Positions 30,089-38,298 of a DNA stretch of 64,000 nucleotides are shown here, piece after piece; within the stretch, counting starts at the first letter, position 1; every line of letters begins with the position of its first letter. The position numbers were made by a program, and so were the translations under genes. Source of the DNA: Antrihabitans stalactiti (GTDB lineage Bacteria; Actinomycetota; Actinomycetes; Mycobacteriales; Mycobacteriaceae); the NCBI RefSeq assembly GCF_012932915.1, contig NZ_VCQU01000006.1:186001-250000 (forward strand), given 5' to 3'. A model generated the notes under the pieces. The model had not been told where the DNA came from, searched no databases, and was given only the letters and a program-made list of their open reading frames with translations.

Positions 30089-30885
30089 GTAGTAGCCCAT
30101 TGTCGGTTGCACCACAAGAGATTCCGGGGCACGGTCTGTTGACGGGTCGCGGGGCCGTCGTCACGGCTGCTGCGGGCACCGGTATCGGGTCCGCGACGGC
30201 ACGCAGGATGCTCGCCGAGGGTGCCGACGTCGTCGTATCTGATTGGCACGAAAAGCGTTTGGCGGCAACGCAGGCCGAGTTGGCTGCTGCATTTCCGGAT
30301 CGACGGGTCGCCGCGGTCCCTTGTGACGTCAGCAATTCCGAGCAAGTCGCCGCTCTGTTCGTCGGCGCAGCAGAGGCTTTGGGGAAAGTCGACATCGTCG
30401 TCAACAACGCTGGTTTGGGTGGTGAGACGCCGGTCGTCGACATGACCGACGACCAGTGGGACCGCGTCATCGACATCACCCTCAACGGCACCTTCCGCTG
30501 TACTCGGGAGGCGCTCAAATACTTTCGTGGCGCCGGCCATGGTGGGGTGATCGTCAACAACGCCAGCGTGCTCGGGTGGCGGGCGCAACACGGTCAAGCG
30601 CATTACGCCGCCGCCAAGGCTGGGGTGATGGCGTTGACCCGTTGCAGTGCAATCGAAGCCGCCGAATTCGGGGTTCGGATCAACGCGGTCGCGCCGAGTA
30701 TCGCCAAGCACGCGTTCCTGGCCAAGGTGACGTCCGAGGAGTTGCTGGACCGACTCTCCGCGGGCGAGGCATTCGGCCGCGCCGCCGAACCGTGGGAAGT
30801 CGCTGCGACGATCGCCATGCTCGCCAGCGATTATTCGACCTACCTCACCGGCGAGGTCGTGTCGGTCAGTAGCCAACGCGCCTAA
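30085..30885 (+). CDS. ipdF: 5-hydroxy-HIP-CoA dehydrogenase/reductase IpdF (SDR)
   Basis: 266 residues, short-chain dehydrogenase/reductase. Cofactor loop AAGTGIGSATARRM, NNAG in VVNNAGLGGETP, and the active site Ser...Tyr-x3-Lys in ASVLGWRAQHGQAHYAAAKAG. It matches the gene after fadE30 in M. tuberculosis (Rv3559c, IpdF), which interconverts the C5 ketone and hydroxyl of HIP-CoA. GTG 30085 overlaps the fadE30 stop. Two type B repeats in opposite orientation follow it. Confidence 0.87.
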   Translation: MSSSPLSVAPQEIPGHGLLTGRGAVVTAAAGTGIGSATARRMLAEGADVVVSDWHEKRLAATQAELAAAFPDRRVAAVPCDVSNSEQVAALFVGAAEALGKVDIVVNNAGLGGETPVVDMTDDQWDRVIDITLNGTFRCTREALKYFRGAGHGGVIVNNASVLGWRAQHGQAHYAAAKAGVMALTRCSAIEAAEFGVRINAVAPSIAKHAFLAKVTSEELLDRLSAGEAFGRAAEPWEVAATIAMLASDYSTYLTGEVVSVSSQRA

Positions 30886-30889
30886 CCAA

Positions 30890-30938
30890 CCGTGCGCGCG
30901 TCTCACCCCCAGAGGGGTAAAAATCACGCACAGTTGTG
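30890..30938. repeat. Intergenic repeat B, copy 2
   Basis: Starts CCGTGCGCGCGTCTCACCC like copy 1 and ends with the same CACAGTTGT. The centre reads CCAGAG instead of TCCCAG. It begins five bases past the ipdF stop codon. Confidence 0.8.
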
Positions 30939-30948
30939 CTCCGCCCAA

Positions 30949-30993
30949 CCGTGCGCGAATTTCACCCCTGGGAGGGTGAGACGCGCGCACGGG
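30949..30993. repeat. Intergenic repeat B, copy 3 (inverted)
   Basis: The reverse complement starts exactly like copy 1 for over 30 bases. It forms a nested hairpin: outer CCGTGCGCG / CGCGCACGG, an internal loop, then inner TCACCC / GGGTGA. It ends seven bases before the KstR2 operator. Confidence 0.8.
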
Positions 30994-30999
30994 TGACCT

Positions 31000-31013
31000 A
31001 GCAAGCGCTTGGT
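31000..31013. promoter_or_regulatory. KstR2-type operator (kstR2-fadA6)
   Basis: AGCAAGCGCTTGGT matches AnCAAGnnCTTGnT. It lies 15 bases before the kstR2 GTG, indicating autoregulation. Confidence 0.85.
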
Positions 31014-31028
31014 TGCTATGATGGCAGC

Positions 31029-31637
31029 GTGACTCAGCCTTCCGGACGACGCGACGAACTGTTGGCCCTTGCGGCGCGGCTTTTCGCCGAGCGAGGTCTG
31101 CGTGCCACGACGGTGCGGGATATCGCCGATGCAGCGGGAATTCTGTCCGGCAGTTTGTACCACCATTTCGATTCGAAGGAATCGATGGTGGACGAAATTC
31201 TGCGCGGCTTTCTCGACGAACTGTTCGGGCGTTATCAGGAGATCCGCGAGACCGGGCTGTCGTCGCGCGACACTCTCGAAGCGCTGGTCATCGCGTCGTT
31301 CGAGGCGATCGACGCCAGCCATTCCGCAGTCGCTATCTATCAGGCCGAAGCGAAACATCTGCGCGGCAGCGAACGGTTCGCCTACATCGACGCCAGAAAT
31401 ACCGAATTCCGCGAACTCTGGATCGGTGTCCTCGAAGCGGGTGCCGCGGACGGGAGTTTCACGCCCGATATCGACGTGGAACTCGTCTACAGATTCATGC
31501 GGGATACTGTGTGGGTAGCAGTCCGGTGGTACCGGCCCGGCGGTTCGATGACAGCGGCGACCGTCGCGAAGCAATATCTCGCGATCGTTTTGGACGGACT
31601 GTCCAATCCCGCACTGCGTCACGCTAACTCGAAGTAG
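31029..31637 (+). CDS. kstR2: TetR-family repressor KstR2
   Basis: 202 residues. The N-terminal TetR helix-turn-helix is LAARLFAERGLRATTVRDIADAAGILSGSLYHHFDSKESMVDEIL; the ligand domain follows, with QAEAKHL and VRWYRPGGSMTA. KstR2 represses the ring C/D genes and is released by HIP-CoA. The call is supported by KstR2 operators at this gene and at fadD3/fadE30, and by fadA6 eight bases downstream. GTG 31029 is the only sensible start. Confidence 0.93.
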   Translation: MTQPSGRRDELLALAARLFAERGLRATTVRDIADAAGILSGSLYHHFDSKESMVDEILRGFLDELFGRYQEIRETGLSSRDTLEALVIASFEAIDASHSAVAIYQAEAKHLRGSERFAYIDARNTEFRELWIGVLEAGAADGSFTPDIDVELVYRFMRDTVWVAVRWYRPGGSMTAATVAKQYLAIVLDGLSNPALRHANSK

Positions 31638-31645
31638 GAGAAAAC

Positions 31646-32848
31646 ATGCCAGAGGCATTCATTGTCGATGCCGTACGGACCGCGGTCGGCAAACGTGGGG
31701 GAGCGCTGTCGGAGACACATCCCGCAGACCTCGGAGCGTCGGTGATTCGGCAGGTCCTCGAGCGCAACGGCGTCGATCCGAACAAAGTCGACGACGTCGT
31801 CTTCGGGTGCGTCGACAACGTGGGTCCGCAGGCGGGCAACATCGCCCGGACCGCTTGGCTCGCGGCGGGACTGCCGGAGGCGGTTCCAGGCGTCACCGTC
31901 GACCGGCAATGCGGCTCCAGCCAGCAGGCAATTCACTTTGCCGCACAGGCGATCATGAGCGGAACTGCCGAACTCATGGTCGCAGGCGGCGTGCAGAACA
32001 TGAGCAAGATCCCGATCTCCGCCGCAATGCTCGCAGGTCAGCAGTACGGATTCGAGACCCCGACAAGCGGCTCCAAGGGCTGGTTCGAACGCTACGGCGA
32101 CCAAGAAGTTTCGCAGTTCCGCGGCGCCGAGCTGATCGCTGACAAGTGGGATATCAGCCGCGAAGACATGGAGCGCTGGGCTCTACGCAGCCACGAGCGT
32201 GCGCGCGCAGCCATCGATGCAGGCAAGTTTGCGAAAGAGATCGTCCCGATCGACGGCTTCACCGTCGACGAGGGTCCGCGCGATACCAGCCTCGAGAAGA
32301 TGGCGTCGCTGAAGACGCTCGTCGAGGGAGGGCGGTTGACGGCCGCCGTCGCGAGCCAGATCTCCGACGGCGCGAGCGCGACTCTGCTCGCGTCTGGCCA
32401 AGCGGTCAAGGACTACGGACTCACCCCGCGTGCCCGCATCCATCACCTGAGCGCGCGCGGCGCCGACCCGATCTTCATGTTGAGCGCACCCATTCCGGCG
32501 ACGCAGTACGCGTTGGCGAAGTCGGGGTTGTCGATCGACGACATGGACGTCATCGAGATCAACGAGGCATTCGCGCCCGTCGTGCTCGCGTGGATCAAGG
32601 AGACCGGCGCGGACCCTGATCGCGTGAATGTCAACGGCGGCGCAATCGCACTGGGTCATCCGCTCGGCGCAACCGGCGCCAAGCTGTTCGCCAGCCTGCT
32701 GAACGAGCTCGAGCGGGTCGGCGGCCGATACGGCCTGCTGACGATCTGCGAAGGCGGTGGCACGGCGAACGCGACGATCATCGAACGCGTCGGCGGTGCG
32801 AAGGCTCCCGTCGTCTACGGACCTAGCTTCTCCGCAGCAGGCATGTAA
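31646..32848 (+). CDS. fadA6: Thiolase FadA6
   Basis: 400 residues. The nucleophile is Cys89 in TVDRQCGSSQQA; the catalytic His is in GGAIALGHPLGATGA and the second Cys in TICEGGG. It is assigned to thiolytic cleavage in ring C/D degradation, as with M. tuberculosis FadA6 next to kstR2. TAGGAG ahead of ATG 31646 overlaps the kstR2 stop region. A repeat A copy follows its stop and separates it from convergent ipdC. Confidence 0.9.
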   Translation: MPEAFIVDAVRTAVGKRGGALSETHPADLGASVIRQVLERNGVDPNKVDDVVFGCVDNVGPQAGNIARTAWLAAGLPEAVPGVTVDRQCGSSQQAIHFAAQAIMSGTAELMVAGGVQNMSKIPISAAMLAGQQYGFETPTSGSKGWFERYGDQEVSQFRGAELIADKWDISREDMERWALRSHERARAAIDAGKFAKEIVPIDGFTVDEGPRDTSLEKMASLKTLVEGGRLTAAVASQISDGASATLLASGQAVKDYGLTPRARIHHLSARGADPIFMLSAPIPATQYALAKSGLSIDDMDVIEINEAFAPVVLAWIKETGADPDRVNVNGGAIALGHPLGATGAKLFASLLNELERVGGRYGLLTICEGGGTANATIIERVGGAKAPVVYGPSFSAAGM

Positions 32849-32854
32849 CCAGCT

Positions 32855-32896
32855 CGTGAGTCTTTTCGGAGTCTATGGACTCCGAAAAGACTCACG
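32855..32896. repeat. Palindromic intergenic repeat A, copy 3
   Basis: 42-nt hairpin, arm CGTGAGTCTTTTCGGAGTC, loop TATG, exact complement. The variable arm base is C, with G at the partner. It lies between convergent fadA6 and ipdC. Confidence 0.9.
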
Positions 32897-32916
32897 AGGT
32901 GCTTGTGTTTGCGAGG

Positions 32917-33978
32917 TCAGCCCCGCAGCTTCCCCATCGCTTCGATCCGTTCGACGGCGTCGGCGATGATGCCGTCGATCAGTTCTTTGCAACTCGGCAG
33001 ATCGTCGAGCATGCCGACGACCTGGCCCGAGGCCAAAACCCCTGCATGGGTGTTGCCTTCGACCAACCCGGCGCGCAACAACATCGGCGTGTTCGCTGCC
33101 ATGATTACCTGAGACCAGGTGAGCTCCTTACCTTTTCGCATCGTGAGGCCGTCGCGAACCAACGTCGACCACTTCATGCCTGTCATCTTCTTGAATTTCG
33201 CGGCATTGCCGACGGCAGCGGCAAGACCGCGTGCGTTACCCGAATGTTCGAGTCGTTCGACGAGTTCGGTGTTGAGCACACGGTGCGGCATGCCGTCGAC
33301 CTTGAACGACACGGTCGTGTCGTTGAGTCCGCGGCTCAGGTACTCCTGCTTGACCGAGTCTGGGACCGTCGACTCCTTGGTGAGCAGAAAACGGGTGCCC
33401 ATTGCGACGCCGGCAGCGCCGTACGCCAACGCCGCCGCCAAACCACGCCCGTCGAAGAAGCCACCCGCCGCGACCACCGGGATTTCGACTGCATCGAGTA
33501 CCGACGGCAGCAGCAGCGTGGTCGCGACCGGACCGGTATGGCCGCCGCCTTCACCGCCTTGCACGATGACCGCGTCGGCGCCCCACGCTGCGACCTTCTT
33601 TGCGTGCTTTGCCGCGCCGATGGATGGAATTACCACCACGCCAGCGGCTTTGAGCTTCTCGATCAAATCTTGCTTCGGCGCGAGCGCAAACGACGCCACC
33701 CGGACCTGCTCGCGAATCAGAAGGTCGATGCGCTGCGGTGCGTCCGTTGCGTCGGCCCTGATGTTGACGCCGAATGGGTTGGCGGTCAACGTTTTCGTCT
33801 TTGCAATAGCGGTTTCGAGTTCGGCGTAGGTCATCGTGGCCGAAGCCAAGATTCCGAGGCCGCCCGCTTCGGCGGTCGCGGCGACGAGGCGAGGCCCGGC
33901 GACCCAGCCCATTCCGGTCTGTACGACGGGATGTCGCACGCCGACCAACTCGGTCAGCGGGGTGACAAGCGCACTCAT
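32917..33978 (-). CDS. ipdC: Flavin-dependent ring C/D enzyme IpdC
   Basis: 353 residues, nitronate-monooxygenase-like TIM barrel: VRHPVVQTGMGWVAGPRLVAATAEAGGLGILAS, QGGEGGGHTGP, and PVVAAGGFFDGRGLAAALAYGAAGVAMGTRFLLT for FMN binding. In M. tuberculosis IpdC (Rv3553) follows ipdAB and acts on the 5-OH-HIC-CoA intermediate ahead of ring D opening. ATG 33978 overlaps the ipdB stop. It is the last gene of echA20-ipdA-ipdB-ipdC. Confidence 0.88.
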   Translation of the reverse strand: MSALVTPLTELVGVRHPVVQTGMGWVAGPRLVAATAEAGGLGILASATMTYAELETAIAKTKTLTANPFGVNIRADATDAPQRIDLLIREQVRVASFALAPKQDLIEKLKAAGVVVIPSIGAAKHAKKVAAWGADAVIVQGGEGGGHTGPVATTLLLPSVLDAVEIPVVAAGGFFDGRGLAAALAYGAAGVAMGTRFLLTKESTVPDSVKQEYLSRGLNDTTVSFKVDGMPHRVLNTELVERLEHSGNARGLAAAVGNAAKFKKMTGMKWSTLVRDGLTMRKGKELTWSQVIMAANTPMLLRAGLVEGNTHAGVLASGQVVGMLDDLPSCKELIDGIIADAVERIEAMGKLRG

Positions 33979-34727
33979 GCCGCCACCTCGCGGTTGCGAA
34001 GTCCACGCGGATCGATGACCTCGCGGATCAGACGCAGTTCTTCCGACGACGGGAGTCGCGTCTCGCCTGCGTCCGCCAATCCGGCGATCTCGAAGGAGGT
34101 TTCGCGAGCGACATCGTCCGCGCCGACGCCTGGATGCAGGGTCAGCGCGCGCATCGTATGGTCCGGTCCACCGAAGTCGAAGACTCCGAGGTTACTGACG
34201 ACACGATGCAGATGCAGGAACTTGAAAGCGGGATTGGCGGGATCGACTTTGTCGTAACCGACACCCGAGACCACATCGACCTTCGTGCAGAAGACGCGGG
34301 CGGAGTGTTTCGGAATCCAGTAACTCGTCGCGTGATTGATCGTATTGCCGGGTGCACCCCGCGAACCGAACATCTGCCGCGTCGGGTGTTGCAGCGGGCC
34401 GAACGACGCGAGATTCTGATTGCCGAATCGGTCGATCTGGTTGGCGCCCATCACGACATGCCTGCGACCCGACGCGACCACGTCGAAGACCTTGCGGAAT
34501 GGGATCCAGCCTTCGATCGACGACTTTGCCCCGAGGGCAGGGGTTTCCGCCATCAGTAGCGCTTCACCATCGGACAAGAGCAGGTCTGGCTCGGTGGTCA
34601 GACGCGCGAGACGCGCGCCGATGCTCGGCAGCGTCGCCATCGGACTCACCATGGTTTCGCCTGCACCGGTGAAGATGTCGGCGCAAGCGACCGCGCAGAT
34701 CTCGGCTCGTGTGACGTCGTCGGTCAT
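33975..34727 (-). CDS. ipdB: COCHEA-CoA ring C hydrolase, beta subunit IpdB
   Basis: 250 residues, class I CoA-transferase beta-type fold: YTGAGETMVSPMATLPSIG-like opening (FTGAGETMVSP), LLLSDGEALLM, FRKVFDVVASGRRHVVMGANQIDRFGNQN. With IpdA it hydrolyses ring C of the ring-D-opened steroid CoA rather than transferring CoA. ATG 34727 has GAGGAG upstream; the longer frame is unsupported. It overlaps ipdA and ipdC by four bases on each side. Confidence 0.9.
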   Translation of the reverse strand: MTDDVTRAEICAVACADIFTGAGETMVSPMATLPSIGARLARLTTEPDLLLSDGEALLMAETPALGAKSSIEGWIPFRKVFDVVASGRRHVVMGANQIDRFGNQNLASFGPLQHPTRQMFGSRGAPGNTINHATSYWIPKHSARVFCTKVDVVSGVGYDKVDPANPAFKFLHLHRVVSNLGVFDFGGPDHTMRALTLHPGVGADDVARETSFEIAGLADAGETRLPSSEELRLIREVIDPRGLRNREVAA

Positions 34728-35605
34728 TGCTGCTCCTCGCCGAATCGCCGGACAGCGGCTTGGTAATCGTCCTCGGAGCCTGACAGATAGGTGTCGGTGA
34801 ATTGTTGCCATGCCGCAGCGTCTTTCGCCGATTCGGCATAGTGGCGTTGGAACTTCTCGTCACGTCCGTAGCTATCGCCCGCCAGCGTGAAATGCGCACC
34901 GTTGGGAGCTTCGACGACCCCGTCGACCATCATTCTGTTCAGCAGAAGCGCCTGTAGTGGAACGGCTTTCACCAATTCCTCGGTCTCGGTAATGCGCTCG
35001 ACCGAAACGAAACGCCGCTGCGCCGCCATGCAGTACAAGTCGTCGAAATACGGGTCGACGCCGGTATATGCGGCATTGCCGTGTTTGTCACCGATATTCA
35101 AATGCACCAGCGCCGCATCGAGTTTCAGTGCCGGCATTGCGATCAGCGTTTCGGCAGAACCTGATTCATCGACGTATGGCGAGGTGACTGTCTTCAACTC
35201 GTCGCCCCAGAAATTCGGAACATCGGACCCCAAGCCTGCGCGAATCGGCAGGAAAGGAAGCCGAGCCGCCGCTGCTTCGAGCCCGCATTTCAACATGCCC
35301 TCGTCCATTTCGCGCACCTCTATCGACCCCGACGTCCGGGCCTTCGCAAACCACGGGTCGTAGAACGGCGCCGAATCGAGTGAGACGAAGCCGTAATACG
35401 CCTTTCGGACTTTGCCCGCCGAGCAGAGTAGGCCGAGATCTGGTCCGCCATAGGTGACGATCGTCAAATCGGTGATGTCCGAACGCAATATGGCGCGGAC
35501 CATGGCCATCGGCTTGCGGCGAGAACCCCAGCCGCCGATGCCGATGGTCATGCCGCTGCGCAATTGCGCGACCACGTCGTCGAGCGACATTCGCTTGTCA
35601 CGCAT
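34724..35605 (-). CDS. ipdA: COCHEA-CoA ring C hydrolase, alpha subunit IpdA
   Basis: 293 residues, CoA-transferase alpha-type fold: LRSGMTIGIGGWGSRRKPMAMVRAIL, VTYGGPDLGLLCSAGKVRKAYYGFVSLD, NIGDKHGNAAYTGVDPYFDDL. Glu102 in REMDEGM is the likely counterpart of the catalytic glutamate in M. tuberculosis IpdA (inferred by position). ATG 35605 follows AGGAGG with a nine-base spacer; the longer frame upstream lies in echA20. It overlaps echA20 by eight bases. Confidence 0.9.
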   Translation of the reverse strand: MRDKRMSLDDVVAQLRSGMTIGIGGWGSRRKPMAMVRAILRSDITDLTIVTYGGPDLGLLCSAGKVRKAYYGFVSLDSAPFYDPWFAKARTSGSIEVREMDEGMLKCGLEAAAARLPFLPIRAGLGSDVPNFWGDELKTVTSPYVDESGSAETLIAMPALKLDAALVHLNIGDKHGNAAYTGVDPYFDDLYCMAAQRRFVSVERITETEELVKAVPLQALLLNRMMVDGVVEAPNGAHFTLAGDSYGRDEKFQRHYAESAKDAAAWQQFTDTYLSGSEDDYQAAVRRFGEEQQ

Positions 35606-36386
35606 TGGAGCCGGCCTCCTGACTGGCAGCAGCACGCTTACGAGCAAGGTCGTCCTCGAACCGGTCACGGATCTCGTCGGCTACGCCGGCAAGATTGAGT
35701 TCAAAGGTGAATCCCTGCTCATAGCGGTAGCTGCGGTGGACGTTCTGCACGTCGATGCCATTGAGCGCCTCCTTGGCGGCGCGGATGACCCGGCCGTCCT
35801 TTGCGGCGATCTCCTCGGCAACTTTCAGTGCGGCGGCATCGAGTTCGGACCGTGGGACCACCTGAAAGACCGACCCGTAGTGGTGCAACTCGCTCGCGGT
35901 GATCGTCCTGGCGGTGAAGAACAGGGCTCGCATGAGGTGCTGCGGAACCAGCCGGGACAAGTGCGTTGCCGCACCGAGCGCGCCGCGATCGACTTCGGGA
36001 AGCCCGAAAGTCGCGTCGTCCGAAGCTATGACGATGTCGGAGTTGCCGACAATCCCGATGCCGCCGCCGAGGCAGAAGCCCTGCACCGCGGTCACTACAG
36101 GGACCTGGCAGTCGTAGACCGCCGAAAAGACATCGGCACAGCCACGGTTGGCGTCGATGAGACTCTGGTGGCCGGGATTCGCCTGGATCTCTTTGATATC
36201 GACGCCGGCGCAGAATCCGCGATTTTCGGCGCGGATGACGACAGCGCGATTGCTCTGCAACCGTCCGGCTGTCCGCACTGCATCGGCAAGTTCGAACCAG
36301 CCTGCGGTGGGAAATGCATTCACAGGTGGGTAGTCGATCGTGAGGATCGCTACGCCTGATCCGTTCGATGTGGAGGTAATTCCCAT
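35598..36386 (-). CDS. echA20: Ring D hydrolase EchA20 (crotonase family)
   Basis: 262 residues, crotonase fold with oxyanion segments VIRAENRGFCAGVDIKEIQ and VTAVQGFCLGGGIGIVGNSDIVIASDDATFGLPEVDRG. EchA20 homologues hydrolyse ring D of the HIEC-CoA intermediate just before IpdAB. ATG 36386 is chosen because upstream codons run opposite the divergent SDR gene and through the operator. It heads the echA20-ipdA-ipdB-ipdC operon. Confidence 0.88.
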   Translation of the reverse strand: MGITSTSNGSGVAILTIDYPPVNAFPTAGWFELADAVRTAGRLQSNRAVVIRAENRGFCAGVDIKEIQANPGHQSLIDANRGCADVFSAVYDCQVPVVTAVQGFCLGGGIGIVGNSDIVIASDDATFGLPEVDRGALGAATHLSRLVPQHLMRALFFTARTITASELHHYGSVFQVVPRSELDAAALKVAEEIAAKDGRVIRAAKEALNGIDVQNVHRSYRYEQGFTFELNLAGVADEIRDRFEDDLARKRAAASQEAGSNA

Positions 36387-36421
36387 GTGTTTCCTCGGGG
36401 GTTTGTGGAGCCGGTCGCCAA

Positions 36422-36439
36422 ACCAAGCGATTGCTTGGT
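36422..36439. promoter_or_regulatory. Variant KstR2-type operator (echA20 / SDR)
   Basis: ACCAAGC-GATT-GCTTGGT is a perfect 7-4-7 inverted repeat. Its right half and flank (GCTTGGTAGGTTA) are the same as at fadD3. The half-site spacing is four bases longer than AnCAAGnnCTTGnT, or alternatively the left half-site is degenerate. Confidence 0.65.
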
Positions 36440-36450
36440 AGGTTAGCACG

Positions 36451-37251
36451 GTGAGCATTGCCCTCGCCCTCGAAGATTCGGTCGTCCTGGTTACCGGGGG
36501 AGTCCGCGGAGTCGGCGCGGGGATTTCCCGGGCCTTTCTCGAGGCGGGTGCGACGGTCGTCGCGTGCGCGCGTCGGCCCCCTGAGCAAGAGATTGCCGCC
36601 GGTGGTCGCACACTCGAGTTCGCGAGCTGCGATGTGCGGGATCCCGACGCGGTCGCTCAGCTCATCGGATCGATCGTCGAGCGGCACGGACGGCTGGACA
36701 CGGTGGTGAACAACGCCGGTGGCGCGCCTTTCGCCTTGGCCGCCACGGCGAGTCCGAAGTTCCACGCCAAGGTCGTCGAGCTCAATCTGCTTGCGCCCCT
36801 GCTGGTATCCCAGGCAGCAAATGCCGTGATGCAGGAGCAGCAGGATGGCGGCTCGATCATCATGATCTCGAGCGTCAGCGGTTCGCGTCCATCACCCGGT
36901 ACCGCGGCGTACGGCGCGGCAAAGGCGGGAGTCGACAGTCTGTCGTCGAGCCTCGCGGTCGAGTGGGCGCCGAAGGTTCGGGTCAATTCGATAGTCGTCG
37001 GTCTGGTGGAGACCGAGCAGAGTCATCTGCACTACGGGGGATCGGACGGTCTCGCCGCTGTCGCAGACACCGTGCCGATCGGTCGCATGGCTGGCCCGAT
37101 CGACGTCGGCAACTGTGCGGTGTTTCTGGCGTCACCACTCGCGTCCTACATCAGCGGCACAGCAATCACGGTGCACGGCGGCGGCGAACGGCCGGCATTT
37201 CTCGCCGCAGCAGCATCCCCACACAACGCAGCACAACAGAGCAAGGAGTAA
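36451..37251 (+). CDS. Short-chain dehydrogenase (Rv3549c-like)
   Basis: 266 residues. Cofactor loop TGGVRGVGAGISRAF, VVNNAGGAP, and catalytic Ser...Tyr-x3-Lys in SSVSGSRPSPGTAAYGAAKAG. It lies divergent from echA20 across a KstR2-like site and pairs with a second SDR, as Rv3549c-Rv3548c do in M. tuberculosis. Its substrate in ring C/D breakdown is not established. GTG 36451 has no ribosome site, consistent with leaderless initiation. Confidence 0.83.
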   Translation: MSIALALEDSVVLVTGGVRGVGAGISRAFLEAGATVVACARRPPEQEIAAGGRTLEFASCDVRDPDAVAQLIGSIVERHGRLDTVVNNAGGAPFALAATASPKFHAKVVELNLLAPLLVSQAANAVMQEQQDGGSIIMISSVSGSRPSPGTAAYGAAKAGVDSLSSSLAVEWAPKVRVNSIVVGLVETEQSHLHYGGSDGLAAVADTVPIGRMAGPIDVGNCAVFLASPLASYISGTAITVHGGGERPAFLAAAASPHNAAQQSKE

Positions 37252-37256
37252 TTCAT

Positions 37257-38165
37257 TTGAGCGGGTTATGCGAAAACCGGGTAGTCATCGTGACCGGCGC
37301 AGGTCGCGGAATCGGGCGCGCGCACGCGCTTGCGTTCGCGGCGGAGGGTGCGAGGGTCGTCGTCAACGATCTCGGTGCCGGACTCGACGGATCGGCCTCG
37401 GCCGAGGATCCAGCGCAACAAGTCGTCGCAGAGATCCGCGACTCGGGCGGTACTGCCGTCGTCAACGGTGACGATGTCGCGGATTGGCAGGGCGCACAAC
37501 GACTGATCGGCACTGCGCTCGATACCTTCGGCGGGCTCGATGTGCTCGTCAACAACGCTGGATTTCTGCGCGACCGGATGCTGGCGAATCTCGGCGAGGA
37601 TGAGTGGGATGCCGTTATTCGCGTCCACCTCAAGGGTCATTTCGCGCCCATGCGCCATGCGATCGAATTCTGGCGCTCGGAATCGAAGGCGGGTCGTCCT
37701 GTCGATGCGCGAATTATCAACACCAGTTCTGGCGCAGGATTACAGGGCAGCGTCGGCCAGGGAAATTACGCCGCGGCGAAAGCCGGGATCGCGGCGCTAA
37801 CCTTGAATGCGGCGGCCGAATTCGGTCGCTATGGCGTCACAGTCAATGCGATTGCGCCTGCGGCGCGAACCCGAATGACCGAGGCAGCGTTCGCGGCCAC
37901 GATGGCCAAACCTGATTCGGGCTTCGACGTCATGGCCCCCGAAAATGTCTCACCACTCGTCGTGTGGCTCGGTAGTCCAGAATCTCGCGACGTGACGGGC
38001 AGGGTGTTCGAAGTCGAGGGTGGAAAGGTCGCGCTTGCCGACGGATGGCGGCACGGCGATCCGATCGACAAAGGCGATCGTTGGGATCCGGCGGAATTGG
38101 GTGTCGTAGTGCAGAAACTCATCGCCGCAGCGGATCCGCCGGTTCCGGTTTACGGCGCGAAGTAA
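37257..38165 (+). CDS. Short-chain dehydrogenase (Rv3548c-like)
   Basis: 302 residues. Cofactor loop TGAGRGIGRAHALAF, VLVNNAGFLRDRMLANLGE, catalytic SSGAGLQGSVGQGNYAAAKAG. This pattern is close to the 17beta-HSD4-type hydroxyacyl-CoA dehydrogenases. TTG 37257 is the start: AAGGAG lies eight bases upstream, and the frame upstream is antisense or overlapping. It likely oxidises a hydroxyacyl-CoA of the steroid pathway, and is the last recognisable steroid gene on this side. Confidence 0.84.
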   Translation: MSGLCENRVVIVTGAGRGIGRAHALAFAAEGARVVVNDLGAGLDGSASAEDPAQQVVAEIRDSGGTAVVNGDDVADWQGAQRLIGTALDTFGGLDVLVNNAGFLRDRMLANLGEDEWDAVIRVHLKGHFAPMRHAIEFWRSESKAGRPVDARIINTSSGAGLQGSVGQGNYAAAKAGIAALTLNAAAEFGRYGVTVNAIAPAARTRMTEAAFAATMAKPDSGFDVMAPENVSPLVVWLGSPESRDVTGRVFEVEGGKVALADGWRHGDPIDKGDRWDPAELGVVVQKLIAAADPPVPVYGAK

Positions 38166-38298
38166 CGAGATCGGCGCAAACCCTGAAATACGGTGGGATA
38201 TGTACCGGTTCTGTGTGACGGTTAATATCGCCTTAATATGTGTTGGCGCCTGTTTCTCGACGGCGTAGCGCTTTCGTCCGCTGATAGGGGTTGTCGTG

